Shown here: positions 17,890 to 27,298 of the stretch, piece by piece
How the letters are laid out: each line of letters starts with the position of its first letter
Numbering within the stretch: the first letter of the stretch is position 1
Source: Hyphomicrobiales bacterium
GTDB lineage: Bacteria > Pseudomonadota > Alphaproteobacteria > Rhizobiales > Rhizobiaceae
DNA: 64,000 nt
Assembly (NCBI GenBank): GCA_900466005.1
Contig: UEGQ01000001.1
Span: forward strand, 248,001 to 312,000
Direction of reading: 5' to 3'
Notes under the pieces: generated by a model
Seen by the model: only the letters and a program-made list of their open reading frames with translations
Told to the model about the DNA's origin: nothing
Databases searched by the model: none
Translations under genes and position numbers: made by a program

Positions 17890-19485
17890 TTACTCGGCGA
17901 TATCCACGTTTTCAAAGGTGAAGTCACCGAGCGGGCTCTGAACGAAGCCCGAGACTTCCTTGCGCATCGGAACGACGGACAGGGAGTGGTCGATCGTGGC
18001 CCATGGAGCTTCGCGCTTAAACACGAGCTGGGCTTCTTCGTAGAGCTTGGTGCGCTCGGCCTGGTCAGACGTGACCTTGGCCTTCTTCACCAGTGCATTG
18101 AACTCCTCGTTGCACCACTGGGCGCGGTTGTTGCCGCCGACGGCTTCGCAGCCGAGCAGCGTGTCGAGGAAGTTGTCCGGATCGCCGTTGTCGCCGGTCC
18201 AGCCGAGCATGACGGCGCCGTCACGGTCCTTGGCCTTCGAACGGTCGAGATACTCGGCCCATTCGTAGGAAACGATCTCGACCTTGACGCCGATCTTGGC
18301 GAAGTCGTCCTGCATGATTTCAGCGGCGCGACGTGCGTTCAGCATGTACGGACGCGAAACCGGCATGGCCCAGATCTTCATCGAGAGATCCTTGACGCCG
18401 GCTGCTTCGAGTTCCTTCTTGGCAGCGTCGAGGTCATAGGCGTCGTCCTGGGTCGCTTCATTATAGGACCACATGGTCGGCGGGATGGGGTTCTTGGCAG
18501 GCGTCGCCATACCCTGGAACACGGCGTCGACGATGGCCGCCTTGTTGATCGCCTTGTTCAAGGCCTTGCGGACTTCCGGCTTGTCGAACGGCGCCTGGGT
18601 CGTGTTGTAGGCGAGGTAGGCGACGTTCAGGCCTTCCTGTTCCATGACGGTGAGGGCCGGGTCGGTCTTCATCGCAGCAACGTCAGCAGCGTTCGGGAAC
18701 GGCATCAGGTGGCATTCGCCGGCCTTGAGCTTCTGGTAACGAACGGCGGCATCGGTGGTGATGGCGAAGACGAGGTCGTCGATCTTCGGAGCGCCGCCCC
18801 AGTAGTCGGCGTTCTTCTTGTATCGGATGACGGCGTCCTGCTGGTAGCCGACGAAGGAGAACGGACCGGTGCCGACCGGCATCTGGTTCAGCTGCTCCTT
18901 CTTGCCTTCGGCTTCGAGCTTGTCGGCATATTCCTTCGAAACGATCGAGGCGAAGGGCATGGCGAGGTTGGCGAGGAACGGCGCTTCCGGACGGTTCAGC
19001 GTGAACTTGACGGTCAGGTCATCGACCTTCTCGATGGTCTTGATCAGTTCCGGGAAGCCCATGCCGGCGGCATACTCCCACGAAGTACCAGCGACGTACT
19101 GAGCCCACGGATGGTCAGCCTTGATCTGGCGCTCCAGCGAGAAGATGACGTCGTCCGCGTTCAGTTCGCGGCTCGGGGTGAAGAATTCGGTGGTGTGGAA
19201 CTTGACGCCCGGACGCAGCTTGAAGGTGTATTCGGTGCCGTCGGCATTGACTTCATAGCTCTCGGCCAGACCGGCTTCGGCTTCGGTCGTGCCCGGCTTG
19301 AATTCCATCAGGCGGCTGTAGACCGGATGTGCCGAGGCATCGAAGGTGGTGCCGGCGGTGTACATACCCGGATCGAAGCCTTCCGGCGAGCCTTCCGAGC
19401 AGTAGACGAAGGTCTTGGCGCTTGCGGCGCCGGCGAAGAAGGTCGCCGAAAGCAGTGCAGCAGCGATACCCAGTTTATACTTCAT
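17890..19485 (-). CDS. dppA: Dipeptide-binding periplasmic protein DppA
   Basis: A 531-residue precursor with a classic signal peptide (MKYKLGIAAALLSATFFAGA, cut near ASA|KT). Family-5 features are TEYTFKLRPGVKFH and MLGWTGDNGDPDNFLDTLLG; the last is characteristic of DppA-type dipeptide/heme-binding proteins. GGGAG lies upstream of ATG 19485. A short GC-rich inverted repeat (19507-19524) lies in the leader just before the ribosome-binding site. It is the first gene of dppABCDF and is probably the most strongly expressed. Confidence 0.92.
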   Translation of the reverse strand: MKYKLGIAAALLSATFFAGAASAKTFVYCSEGSPEGFDPGMYTAGTTFDASAHPVYSRLMEFKPGTTEAEAGLAESYEVNADGTEYTFKLRPGVKFHTTEFFTPSRELNADDVIFSLERQIKADHPWAQYVAGTSWEYAAGMGFPELIKTIEKVDDLTVKFTLNRPEAPFLANLAMPFASIVSKEYADKLEAEGKKEQLNQMPVGTGPFSFVGYQQDAVIRYKKNADYWGGAPKIDDLVFAITTDAAVRYQKLKAGECHLMPFPNAADVAAMKTDPALTVMEQEGLNVAYLAYNTTQAPFDKPEVRKALNKAINKAAIVDAVFQGMATPAKNPIPPTMWSYNEATQDDAYDLDAAKKELEAAGVKDLSMKIWAMPVSRPYMLNARRAAEIMQDDFAKIGVKVEIVSYEWAEYLDRSKAKDRDGAVMLGWTGDNGDPDNFLDTLLGCEAVGGNNRAQWCNEEFNALVKKAKVTSDQAERTKLYEEAQLVFKREAPWATIDHSLSVVPMRKEVSGFVQSPLGDFTFENVDIAE

Positions 19486-19974
19486 AGTGTGTCTCCCAAT
19501 TGAAGAGGGCCGGAGCGCCGGCCCGGGTTGTTTCAGCGGCTCGCGGTTCCGGCCGAAGGTTGGCCGCATTCTCCGAACTCTCTACACACACGCGTTCGCC
19601 ACCTCGCCACGAGAAAACCCGAGGCGGTCCCTTTCACGATCGAAGCAAAACCGTTGGTCGGCTGCTCTGATCGAAGAAACTGAGAGGGGGAGAATTTTGT
19701 TCGGGTCGAGCCGATCGTCATTCGTGTTTTCTTGAATTGGCACGATTTTAGTATTTTTCTACCACCAAAGCGGTATGGGGCGCAGCATAACGATTACAAG
19801 CCACTTGTCGAGCTAGTGACACGAACTTGCCCTAAAAATGTGCGTAAAACGGCGAATGAGGCGTTTCTCGGCGATTTTGAGGTCGTTTTTTGGACGAGAC
19901 CGCCCGTTAGAGGCCCGAAATTCGCTGGAGTCATAGAGCTGGCCTATCCTAAGTCGTGTACCGGGAGATCGGGA
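19486..19974. other. Intergenic region between dppA and yigZ-like gene
   Basis: About 490 bases lie between divergent genes. Near dppA there is GGGCCGG (19507-19513) pairing with CCGGCCC (19518-19524) around a 4-base loop in the 5' leader. The middle (19730-19800) is AT-richer and probably holds promoters, but no pair of -35/-10 boxes is convincing. No stop interrupts the yigZ reading frame for 81 codons upstream, but that stretch does not look like protein. Confidence 0.4.
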
Positions 19975-20562
19975 ATGTACACGCTTGAGAGCACAGAAAC
20001 CTTTGAACAGGAAATCAAGAAAAGCCGGTTCCAGGCCGTCTCCGGTCCGGTCGCCACCGAGGCGGCGGCGAGAGATTTTATCGAAACCTGTTCAGAACAC
20101 TCCGCCGGGCATAACTGCTGGGCATGGCGTATCGGCTCAAGATACAGGTTCAGCGACGACGGTGAGCCGAGTGGAACGGCTGGAAAGCCGATTCTGCAAG
20201 CGATCGACGGACAGTCGCTGGACAATGTGGCTGTCGTCGTCAGTCGATGGTTCGGCGGCATCCTGCTCGGCAGCGGTGGTCTGATTCGCGCTTATGGTGG
20301 AACTGCAGCGACCTGCCTTCGAGCGGCGCAGAAAATCCTTGTCGTTCCGCGAGTACCCGCACAGGTGCGGGCCGGCTTTGCCGACCTGGCGCTCGTCAAG
20401 GCGCGCCTGCTTGCCGTGCCCGATCTCCGGATTGAAGAAGAGACCTTCACGGCTGAAGGCGCCGAACTCGCGCTCGCACTTCCGGCGCACGAAATCGCAG
20501 AGGTAAGCAGACTGGTTGCCGACCTTACAAGTGGCCGGTCGATGCTTCTCACATCGACCTAG
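19975..20562 (+). CDS. IMPACT/YigZ family protein (UPF0029)
   Basis: A 195-residue protein with the conserved YigZ/IMPACT core: AGHNCWAWRIG, FSDDGEPSGTAGKPILQAI, VVVSRWFGGILLGSGGLIRAY. The start at 19975 is fixed by GGGAGATCGGGA just upstream and by family length (about 200 residues). Bacterial members have an unresolved biochemical role; some relatives bind ribosomes or regulate translation. It is convergent with the ftsZ2-like gene, with a shared hairpin between them. Confidence 0.9.
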   Translation: MYTLESTETFEQEIKKSRFQAVSGPVATEAAARDFIETCSEHSAGHNCWAWRIGSRYRFSDDGEPSGTAGKPILQAIDGQSLDNVAVVVSRWFGGILLGSGGLIRAYGGTAATCLRAAQKILVVPRVPAQVRAGFADLALVKARLLAVPDLRIEEETFTAEGAELALALPAHEIAEVSRLVADLTSGRSMLLTST

Positions 20563-20593
20563 GCAATAGCGGGCTCGACAACGCCGCTATTGC
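20563..20593. terminator. Bidirectional hairpin between convergent yigZ-like and ftsZ2 genes
   Basis: GCAATAGCGG (20563-20572) and CCGCTATTGC (20584-20593) form a perfect 10-bp stem with an 11-base loop. It covers the end of the ftsZ2 frame. Its position between convergent genes fits a shared terminator, although no strong T-run is present. Confidence 0.5.
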
Positions 20594-21624
20594 AGCAATC
20601 GGGACATGCCGTCGCTCATGTGCCCCTCGCCTCCGACAACCGCTGCTTCTTCCGCCGAAAGCGGATCGCTCAGTCCGGTCGCGACCACCGAAACCCTGAA
20701 CTTTCCGGCAAGGCTCTGGTCGAAGATCGCGCCGACGACGATGTTGGCGTCGTGGTAGACCTCGTCGCGGATGCGGGTAGCGGCCTCGTCTACTTCGAAC
20801 AGGGTCATGTCCGTTCCGCCGGAGATCGAGATCAACACGCCGCGGGCGCCCTTCATCGAGACTTCGTCGAGCAGCGGATTCGATATTGCCGCCTCCGCCG
20901 CCTTCATCGCGCGAGCCTCCCCGGAGGCTTCACCCGTTCCCATCATGGCGCGTCCCATGTCGCGCATCACCGTCTTGACGTCGGCGAAATCGAGATTGAT
21001 CAGGCCCTCTTTGACGATCAGGTCCGTGATACATCCCACGCCGGAATAAAGCACCCGGTCAGCCATCGAGAAGGCGTCTGCAAAGGTCGTCTTGGCGTCT
21101 GCCACGCGGAAGAGATTCTGATTGGGAATGACGATGACGGTATCGGTGCTTTCCCTCAGGCGTTCGATGCCCTCTTCCGCAGCCTGCATGCGGCGCCGAC
21201 CCTCGAACGTGAAGGGCTTGGTGACGACCCCGACCGTCAGAATGCCCGCTCGACGTGCCGCTTCCGCGATCACGGGTGCAGCACCGGTTCCGGTGCCGCC
21301 GCCCATACCCGCCGTGACAAAGCACATATGCGTGCCGGCAAGGTGATCCATGATCTCGTCGATCGACTCCTCGGCTGCGGCACGGCCGACGTCGGGCAAG
21401 GAACCTGCTCCGAGCCCCTGGGTCACGGTCGCACCCAGCTGGATGATCCGCGCGGCCTTAGACATCGTCAAAGCCTGGGCGTCCGTATTGGCGACGATGA
21501 ATTCCGCGCCCTCCAGCCCCTCGGCGATCATGTTGTTGACTGCGTTGCCGCCGCCGCCGCCGACACCGATGACCGCAATTTTGGGCCGCATTTCGGTAAT
21601 CTCCGGTTTCCTGTTGTCCGTCAT
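20587..21624 (-). CDS. ftsZ2: FtsZ-like tubulin GTPase, short form (FtsZ2 type)
   Basis: A 345-residue FtsZ with N-terminal [15 protein letters not shown], the GTP-binding signature GGGTGTG (108-114), and the catalytic T7 loop NLDFADV (210-216). It stops shortly after the globular GTPase/C-terminal domain ([12 protein letters not shown]). The long linker and conserved C-terminal peptide that tether FtsZ to FtsA/ZipA are missing. Rhizobia are known to carry such a truncated second FtsZ beside the dcw-cluster copy. Here it stands alone, away from division genes, with an unclear and possibly modulatory role. Confidence 0.93.
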   Translation of the reverse strand: MTDNRKPEITEMRPKIAVIGVGGGGGNAVNNMIAEGLEGAEFIVANTDAQALTMSKAARIIQLGATVTQGLGAGSLPDVGRAAAEESIDEIMDHLAGTHMCFVTAGMGGGTGTGAAPVIAEAARRAGILTVGVVTKPFTFEGRRRMQAAEEGIERLRESTDTVIVIPNQNLFRVADAKTTFADAFSMADRVLYSGVGCITDLIVKEGLINLDFADVKTVMRDMGRAMMGTGEASGEARAMKAAEAAISNPLLDEVSMKGARGVLISISGGTDMTLFEVDEAATRIRDEVYHDANIVVGAIFDQSLAGKFRVSVVATGLSDPLSAEEAAVVGGEGHMSDGMSRLLQ

Positions 21625-21860
21625 GCTCGTCTCCCGGAGCCGTTGAAGCCGCTCAGCGCGAGGCGCAGGCCGCTGGAATTGGTACTGGCCGGCCTCCGGC
21701 CGGCACGATGCGAATCACCGCGCAGAGTCTAGCATTCGAAAAACGGCATGATGCAGGCAAAGCTGAATGTCCATGGCATTCGATGAAGTTGCGCGGTCCG
21801 CGGACGGGGTCTGGACCGTCGTCGGCAGCGGGCAATGACGGAAACGTCAGTTCCGCCGCA

Positions 21861-22022
21861 CTAGTGCAGTGTTTCGCCTTCCGCCTCGTCGCGCAGGATG
21901 CGAAAGGCATCGTACAGCGCCTCCACGAGGATATCGGTCAGTTCATCGCCCTTGTTTTCGGCGATGAGGACCTGCACGTCGCGGTCCTGGCGATGGAAGA
22001 AGTGATCGGCTTCGTTCGACAT
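21861..22022 (-). CDS. Small conserved-looking protein of 53 residues
   Basis: Reading leftward from ATG 22022 gives MSNEADHFFHRQDRDVQVLI followed by an acidic helix-rich tail ending EAEGETLH and a TAG at 21861. GAGGGG lies about eight bases upstream of the ATG. Codon use and the strong ribosome-binding site indicate a genuine short gene. It is charged, with no membrane segment or signal. Function is unknown. Confidence 0.65.
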   Translation of the reverse strand: MSNEADHFFHRQDRDVQVLIAENKGDELTDILVEALYDAFRILRDEAEGETLH

Positions 22023-22230
22023 ATCATTGTCCCCTCAAAGGCCGGTCGACATCCCGGCTGATCCTTCGTCCGTAAGAGAATTCGCTTGCGCAAAGCTTGA
22101 GCCGAGCGGAAAGCTACAAGTCGGAAAGAGCACTCAGGACTGCGCTGACAGGTACGAATCACCGACCGCCGGTATGGAAGGCCTATGAGGCGCCGGAATG
22201 ACGGAAGCTGCAACGAGCGGGAGGACACAG

Positions 22231-22626
22231 ATGGAAATCATTCGCTGCGGATCACGAGCCTCCACGGTACCCTCCCCGGCCTATTTCACCGGTGCGGTCC
22301 GTCAGGACCCGATCATCGACGCTCCAGAACCGGCCCGCTTGCGTGCGCTCCATGTCACCTTCGAGCCCGGCGCGCGTACCGCCTGGCACACTCATCCGCT
22401 TGGCCAGACGCTCATCATCACTGCCGGACGCGGATGGGTGGCGGCCTGGGGAAAACCACGACGCGAGGTGCAGGCAGGTGACGTCATCTGGTTCGCTCCC
22501 GGCGAAAAGCACTGGCACGGCGCGACCCCCACGACGGCAGTCTCCCACATCGCCATTCAGGAGGCTCTGAACGGAGTAGCGGTCGAATGGCTGGAGCAGG
22601 TGAACGACGCCGACTATGAAGGTTGA
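22231..22626 (+). CDS. Cupin-domain protein
   Basis: A 131-residue single-domain cupin. It has motif 1 (FEPGARTAWHTHPLGQTLIIT) and motif 2 (GDVIWFAPGEKHWHGA), including His ligands for a metal. GGGAGG precedes ATG 22231. These small cupins are often annotated as carboxymuconolactone-decarboxylase-associated or quercetinase-like, but the substrate is unknown. The SDR gene follows 62 bases later on the same strand, so the two are probably co-transcribed. Confidence 0.88.
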   Translation: MEIIRCGSRASTVPSPAYFTGAVRQDPIIDAPEPARLRALHVTFEPGARTAWHTHPLGQTLIITAGRGWVAAWGKPRREVQAGDVIWFAPGEKHWHGATPTTAVSHIAIQEALNGVAVEWLEQVNDADYEG

Positions 22627-22688
22627 TCAGCGGTGAGCCGGAAGCCTAGACCACTCCGCCGTGCGCGGGAACAGATCTGGAGAAACAA

Positions 22689-23444
22689 ATGAGCGACGCC
22701 TTCGCGACCTATCCCAGCCTTGCCGGCAAGACGGTGCTTGTGACCGGTGGTGCCTCTGGCATCGGCGCCGAAATCGTTCTCACTTTCGCAGCCCAGGGCT
22801 GTCGGGTCGGTTTCATCGATCTCGACGCACAAGCCAGCGCCAGATTGGCGTCAGAAGCGGGCCAGATCGACTACGAGATTTGTGATTTGAGGGACGTCAC
22901 CGCACTCAAGGCCGCCTGCGCCGCGCTCCGCGGACGTCTCGGTCCGGCGTCTGTCCTCGTCAACAATGCCGCCCGCGACGACCGGCACGACTGGCGCGAT
23001 CTTACCCCCGAGTACTGGGACGATCGGATGAATACCAATCTGCGCCACCAGTTCTTCGCCATTCAGGCAGTTGCGCCGGACATGATCGCTCTCGGCGGCG
23101 GATCCATCATCAACCTGGGCTCCAACAGCTGGTGGGAAGCGGCAGACGGATTTCCGGCCTATGCGACGGCCAAAGCCGCAGTGCACGGTCTGACGCGCAC
23201 GATGGCCCGCGAGCTCGGCCAATATCGCGTCCGCGTCAATGCCGTCGTTCCCGGCTGGATCATGACCGATCGTCAGAAGGAGCTGTGGGCGACGCCCGAA
23301 AAGCTTGAGGCACATCGACGCCGGCAGTGCCTTCCGGATCTGATCGATCCGGTCTACGTCGCGCGCATGGTTCTCTTTCTCGCCTCCGACGATGCGCGCA
23401 TGTGCACCGCCGGTAGCTACATGGTCGAAGCGGGCTCCATTTGA
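22689..23444 (+). CDS. Short-chain dehydrogenase/reductase (SDR)
   Basis: A 251-residue classical SDR with NAD(P) motif TGGASGIGAEI, NNAA at the expected place, catalytic Ser in INLGSNSWW, YATAK as the YxxxK pair, and a C-terminal ASDDARMCTAGSYMVEAG. GFIDLD after beta-2 suggests a preference for NAD(H). It follows a cupin gene and may act on the same, unidentified, sugar-like compound. Confidence 0.9.
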   Translation: MSDAFATYPSLAGKTVLVTGGASGIGAEIVLTFAAQGCRVGFIDLDAQASARLASEAGQIDYEICDLRDVTALKAACAALRGRLGPASVLVNNAARDDRHDWRDLTPEYWDDRMNTNLRHQFFAIQAVAPDMIALGGGSIINLGSNSWWEAADGFPAYATAKAAVHGLTRTMARELGQYRVRVNAVVPGWIMTDRQKELWATPEKLEAHRRRQCLPDLIDPVYVARMVLFLASDDARMCTAGSYMVEAGSI

Positions 23445-23459
23445 GAGGCCGCCACGCGA

Positions 23460-23918
23460 TCATACTCCAGCGTCGTGACATCCGTTCGCGCCCGCGACTG
23501 TGATCGCGAAGTCCGGCTGCCCCTTGATGGTGTTGCTCACCGTGCAGATTCCCTCTTCGGCAAGACGAGCGATTTCGTCTATCGTCGCTTCATCGAAGTC
23601 CCCGGCAATCCTGAATTCGACATCAAAGCGCGCGATGCGCGAAGGTTCGTCCGATACCTTTGAACCTGTGACGTGTACGGTGACGCTCGTGAGGCGATCC
23701 AGCACGCCGAGCCTGCTCGCCGCGATGCGGGCGCTCATCGCCAGACATGCCGATAACGAAGCGTAGAGCAGGTCGAGCGGGTTAAAACCCGCCTCCGCGG
23801 CTCCGGTTCTGATGCCGATCACTCCGCCCGTCTCCGACACGACATGTGGAAAGCCAGTGCGCCCCATAGTGGCCGTCGCACCCGTGGGCCGTACCTTGAT
23901 CTTCGGGGCGCTGCTCAT
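23460..23918 (-). CDS. OsmC-family peroxiredoxin-like protein
   Basis: A 152-residue OsmC/Ohr-fold protein. The first redox Cys lies in NPLDLLYASLSACLAMS and the second in EEGICTVSNTIKG, the two-cysteine pattern of thiol-dependent peroxidases in this family. It is convergent with the SDR gene, 16 bases away. OsmC-type members reduce organic hydroperoxides; this one is closer to the generic OsmC/YhfA group than to Ohr by inspection only. Confidence 0.88.
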   Translation of the reverse strand: MSSAPKIKVRPTGATATMGRTGFPHVVSETGGVIGIRTGAAEAGFNPLDLLYASLSACLAMSARIAASRLGVLDRLTSVTVHVTGSKVSDEPSRIARFDVEFRIAGDFDEATIDEIARLAEEGICTVSNTIKGQPDFAITVAGANGCHDAGV

Positions 23919-23957
23919 CCTGTTACACCTTCCAGCTTGCTCAGGTCGTGAGGAGAT

Positions 23958-24569
23958 CTATAGCAGGCGTCCGAGCCACAAGGCATCGCCTCTTTCGCCC
24001 GGAACTTGCAGTTCCGCGAAGCCTGCCCGCTTCCAGAAACGCGCGCCCCTGGCATTGGCCGGATTGACACCGACATGTGCCGCACGAACACCGCGCGCCA
24101 CCGCCGCAGTGACCCAGGACTCCAGAAGCGCAAGTCCGGCGCCCTGGCCCTGCAGCCTCGGCAGGACGTTCATGTGCAGGTGTGCAGGATAGTCTTCGCA
24201 CACCACGGCGGGATCTGCCTTTGGGTGATGGAGGAGATGGGCCAGACACTGGTCCGGAGTCCAGCGAGGCCGACAGGACTCGTCGGGATCGACGTATCTT
24301 CGCCGCAAAGGCGGCCACCAGTTCCGTTCGAGGCGCTTTTCCCACGATCGGGTGTCTTCGACACCGACGACATAGCCGCCGACGCCGTCCTGGTCTGTAA
24401 CGACAAAGGCCAGATGCGGCTCCAGGAGAAGGTACGGCGCCGCGTAGATTTGGCCGATCAACTGCGGATCCGAATAGAGCCCCGATGCGTCACGGCCTGA
24501 ATCGCCGGTGGCGAGACAGATGCCGTAAATCGCAACGAGATCGTCCTCACGGGCCGGACGGATGAACAC
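23958..24569 (-). CDS. GNAT-family N-acetyltransferase
   Basis: A 203-residue acetyltransferase starting MFIRPAREDDLVAIYGICLA. The acetyl-CoA pyrophosphate loop is LHMNVLPRLQGQGAGLALLE, followed by VGVNPANARGARFWKRAGF, the C-terminal beta5-alpha4 GNAT signature. The middle insertion (ERNWWPPLRRRYVDPDESCR) is typical of a rhizobial/fungal subgroup of unknown substrate. It lies 39 bases upstream of the OsmC gene and may be co-transcribed. Confidence 0.87.
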   Translation of the reverse strand: MFIRPAREDDLVAIYGICLATGDSGRDASGLYSDPQLIGQIYAAPYLLLEPHLAFVVTDQDGVGGYVVGVEDTRSWEKRLERNWWPPLRRRYVDPDESCRPRWTPDQCLAHLLHHPKADPAVVCEDYPAHLHMNVLPRLQGQGAGLALLESWVTAAVARGVRAAHVGVNPANARGARFWKRAGFAELQVPGERGDALWLGRLL

Positions 24570-24731
24570 CAGGACCTCTCTCCAAGGAAACGAAGTCAGA
24601 AGAGCGTCCCACGCTAAATTACCTTCCGCCGCGCCTCAAGGACGATTCCGATGCGAGGCCATGCCGACTGCGACGTTCAATCCACTCGCCGACAAAGGCG
24701 GTGCCCGTGGAGACCCCCGCCGCGTCTTCGT

Positions 24732-25265
24732 TCAGCCGGCCGGCGTCAAGGTGACGGAAGTGCCGGTGGCCGCAAGATTGAGCCCGAGTTGCCCGCTGAG
24801 ACTGATCGTCTGCAAGTGGATCGAGCCCGACGTTCCGCCGACCAGGATATTGGCGCCGACGCCCGCGCCGAGCGTCGCCTCGGCCGTGGCACCCTGGTAG
24901 AGGCCGCCGAGCGAGCCCAGATGGTATCCGGCTGTGGGGGCAAAGACTGCCCAGACCAATCGGCTGCGTGTCGTGAAGCCGACATCGATGCCCATTTTCC
25001 GCACGACGCCGACATAGCGGTCAAGCGGTTCACTGCCGATTGCGGACGTGAACGCGCATTCCACGTCCTTGGCGGAACCCAAGACATAACCGACACCGCC
25101 ACCGATCGTGCAATCAAGATAACCGATCCGAACACCACCACTTGCCCCGTTCTCGCGGAAAGTCGGCGCCGGCTCGACCCGTGTAATTGTGTCAGCGGAA
25201 ATTGCCGATCCTGCGCTCGTAGCGAGCGGCAGCGCGGAAAGTGCGGCGGCAAGAATCTTCTGCAT
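24732..25265 (-). CDS. DUF992-domain exported protein
   Basis: A 177-residue protein starting at ATG 25265 with a signal peptide (MQKILAAALSALPLATSAGS, then AISAD). The mature part (GVRIGYLDCTIGGGVGYVLG, KDVECAFTS, GIDVGFTTRSRLVWAVFAPT, LYQGATAEATLGAGVGANIL) matches the DUF992 family, which is common in rhizobia and related orders. Repeated glycine-rich beta-strands suggest a periplasmic or outer-membrane-associated beta protein. Function is unknown. Confidence 0.87.
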   Translation of the reverse strand: MQKILAAALSALPLATSAGSAISADTITRVEPAPTFRENGASGGVRIGYLDCTIGGGVGYVLGSAKDVECAFTSAIGSEPLDRYVGVVRKMGIDVGFTTRSRLVWAVFAPTAGYHLGSLGGLYQGATAEATLGAGVGANILVGGTSGSIHLQTISLSGQLGLNLAATGTSVTLTPAG

Positions 25266-25434
25266 CCCTGTTACTCCTCTTGTTGGCCTCGATGCCCGCA
25301 AGCGGGTCTCTGCCCGAAGCGCCCGGACAGTGTTGGGGAACGCGTATGGCGAAAGAATGATCCGCTACGCCGCGGCGCGGCGATACACGAAAGAGTGAGG
25401 CCGAGGCCGCAATCCTCCGGCCGGACGTGTCCCG

Positions 25435-27057
25435 TCAAACGCGCAGACCCGGCGCCTCCTGCCCGGTGCGTTCGACGTATTCGGCATACCCACCGCCATA
25501 TTGGTGGATGCCGTCCGGTGTGAGTTCCAGCACGCGATTGGAAAGCGCTGACAGAAAGCGGCGATCGTGAGAGACGAACAGCATGGTGCCCTCGTAAGCC
25601 GAAAGTGCTTTGATCAGCATCTCCTTCGTATCGAGATCGAGGTGGTTGGTCGGCTCATCGAGTACGAGGAAATTCGGCGGGTCGAACAGCATCGCGGCCA
25701 TCACCAGCCGCGCCTTCTCGCCGCCAGAGAGCACCCGGCAACGCTTCTCGATGTCATCACCCGAAAAGCCGAAACAGCCGGCGAGCGCCCGGAGCGGCGC
25801 CTGCCCAGCCTTTGGAAAGCGCTCCTCCAGCCATTGCAGTATGGTGCTCTCGCCGGCGAGTAGGTCCATGGCGTGCTGGGCGAAATAGCCGAGCTTGACG
25901 CCGGCCCCGAGCGAGACGTTCCCCTTGTCCGGCGCGGCAGTGCCGGTGACCAGTTTGAGCAAGGTCGACTTGCCGGCACCGTTGATGCCCATAATGCACC
26001 AGCGTTCGCGCCGCCGTACCATGAAATCGAAACCGTCATAGATCGTCCGGCTGCCATAGGCCTTGTGGACGTTCTTGAGATTGACCACGTCTTCGCCGGA
26101 GCGTGGCGCCGGCAGGAATTCAAAGGCGACCGTCTGTCGCCGGCGTGGCGGTTCGACGCGGTCTATCTTTTCAAGCTTTTTCACCCGGCTCTGAACCTGC
26201 GAGGCATGAGAGGCGCGGGCTTTGAACCGCTCGATGAACTTGATCTCCTTGGCCAGCATTGCCTGTTGGCGCTCGAACTGAGCCTGCTGCTGCTTCTCGT
26301 TCAGCGCCCGCTGTTCTTCGTAGAAGCCGTAATCGCCGGTATAGGTCGTCAGCGTGCCACCGTCGATCTCGATGATCTTGGTGACTATCCGGTTCATGAA
26401 CTCCCGGTCATGGGATGTCATCAACAGCGCGCCGTCATAACCTTTCAGGAATTCCTCCAGCCAGATCAGGCTTTCGATATCGAGATGGTTGCTCGGCTCG
26501 TCGAGCAGCATGACGTCCGGGCGCATCAGAAGGATACGGGCAAGCGCCACACGCATCTTCCAGCCGCCCGACAGATTGGCGACGTCGCCGTCCATCATTT
26601 CCTGGCTGAAGCTCAGTCCCGCCAGAACCTCGCGGGCGCGTCCCTCGAGCGCATAACCGTCGAGTTCCTCGTAACGCGCCTGCACCTCGCCATAGCGCTC
26701 GATGATCGCGTCCATTTCATCCATGCGGTCCGGATCCGACATCGCCGCCTCCAGCAGACGCAACTCCGCCGCCACGACGCTGACCGGCCCTGCCCCTTCC
26801 ATCACCTCGGCAACGGCCGATCGTCCGGTCATCTCGCCGACATCCTGGTCGAAATAGCCGATCGTCACACCCTTCTCGACGGAGACCTGCCCTTCGTCGG
26901 GCAGTTCCTCGCCAGTGATCATCCGAAAGAGCGTCGTCTTCCCCGCCCCGTTCGGCCCGACGAGCCCGATCTTCTCACCACGGTTCAGCGCTGCCGAGGC
27001 CTCGATGTAGAGGATACGGTGGCTATTTGACTTGCTGATATTGTCGATACGGATCAT
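25435..27057 (-). CDS. ABC-F family ATPase (Uup/YheS type)
   Basis: A 540-residue soluble protein of two ABC domains without membrane parts. The first domain has Walker A GPNGAGKTT and signature LSGGWKMRVALARILL. The second has GINGAGKST and LSGGEKARLVMAAMLF. The linker (EEQRALNEKQQQAQFERQQA) is the long charged helix typical of ABC-F translation factors. ATG 27057 is chosen because MIRIDNISKS is the usual N-terminus; 49 upstream codons do not look coding. ABC-F proteins act at the ribosomal E site to relieve stalls. Its upstream region borders the island insertion point. Confidence 0.9.
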   Translation of the reverse strand: MIRIDNISKSNSHRILYIEASAALNRGEKIGLVGPNGAGKTTLFRMITGEELPDEGQVSVEKGVTIGYFDQDVGEMTGRSAVAEVMEGAGPVSVVAAELRLLEAAMSDPDRMDEMDAIIERYGEVQARYEELDGYALEGRAREVLAGLSFSQEMMDGDVANLSGGWKMRVALARILLMRPDVMLLDEPSNHLDIESLIWLEEFLKGYDGALLMTSHDREFMNRIVTKIIEIDGGTLTTYTGDYGFYEEQRALNEKQQQAQFERQQAMLAKEIKFIERFKARASHASQVQSRVKKLEKIDRVEPPRRRQTVAFEFLPAPRSGEDVVNLKNVHKAYGSRTIYDGFDFMVRRRERWCIMGINGAGKSTLLKLVTGTAAPDKGNVSLGAGVKLGYFAQHAMDLLAGESTILQWLEERFPKAGQAPLRALAGCFGFSGDDIEKRCRVLSGGEKARLVMAAMLFDPPNFLVLDEPTNHLDLDTKEMLIKALSAYEGTMLFVSHDRRFLSALSNRVLELTPDGIHQYGGGYAEYVERTGQEAPGLRV

Positions 27058-27284
27058 GGAGAAGACGGCCTGGTTGGTTGCGGGCACCCGTATGGCATGG
27101 GCAGGCGCAACTGTCACGCAGGCGGACGCAACCTGATCGCCGTCGTCCTGGCTGAGGCATGGGGCTGGGTCCTCGACCACGTCGTGCGTATACGCGCAAG
27201 ACAAGCGCAGTGTTGAAGAGTCCTAGGAGAACGAACCAGAAGCGGAATGCAGCTTTGTAGAATCCGGCCTACTCGGATTCCTGA

Positions 27285-27298
27285 TGGCGGAGAGGGTG
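27285..27298 (+). repeat. attL: 14-bp direct repeat of the tRNA-Ser 3' end
   Basis: TGGCGGAGAGGGTG matches exactly 49902-49915, which encodes the CCA end, discriminator and acceptor strand of tRNA-Ser on the minus strand. The match ends sharply on both sides. Its place between the ABC-F promoter region and the integrase gene is where an island end is expected. Confidence 0.8.

Noticed and set aside
17986..19503. A 505-codon plus-strand frame across dppA
   Set aside because: Antisense shadow of dppA, whose own frame has a signal peptide and family motifs.
19735..19760. Sigma-54 promoter (TTGGCACG)
   Set aside because: The -24-like TTGGCACG is present but the required GC at the -12 position is not.
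21653..21910. An 85-codon minus-strand frame upstream of ftsZ2
   Set aside because: It overlaps the better-supported 53-codon gene in another frame and has shadow-like composition.
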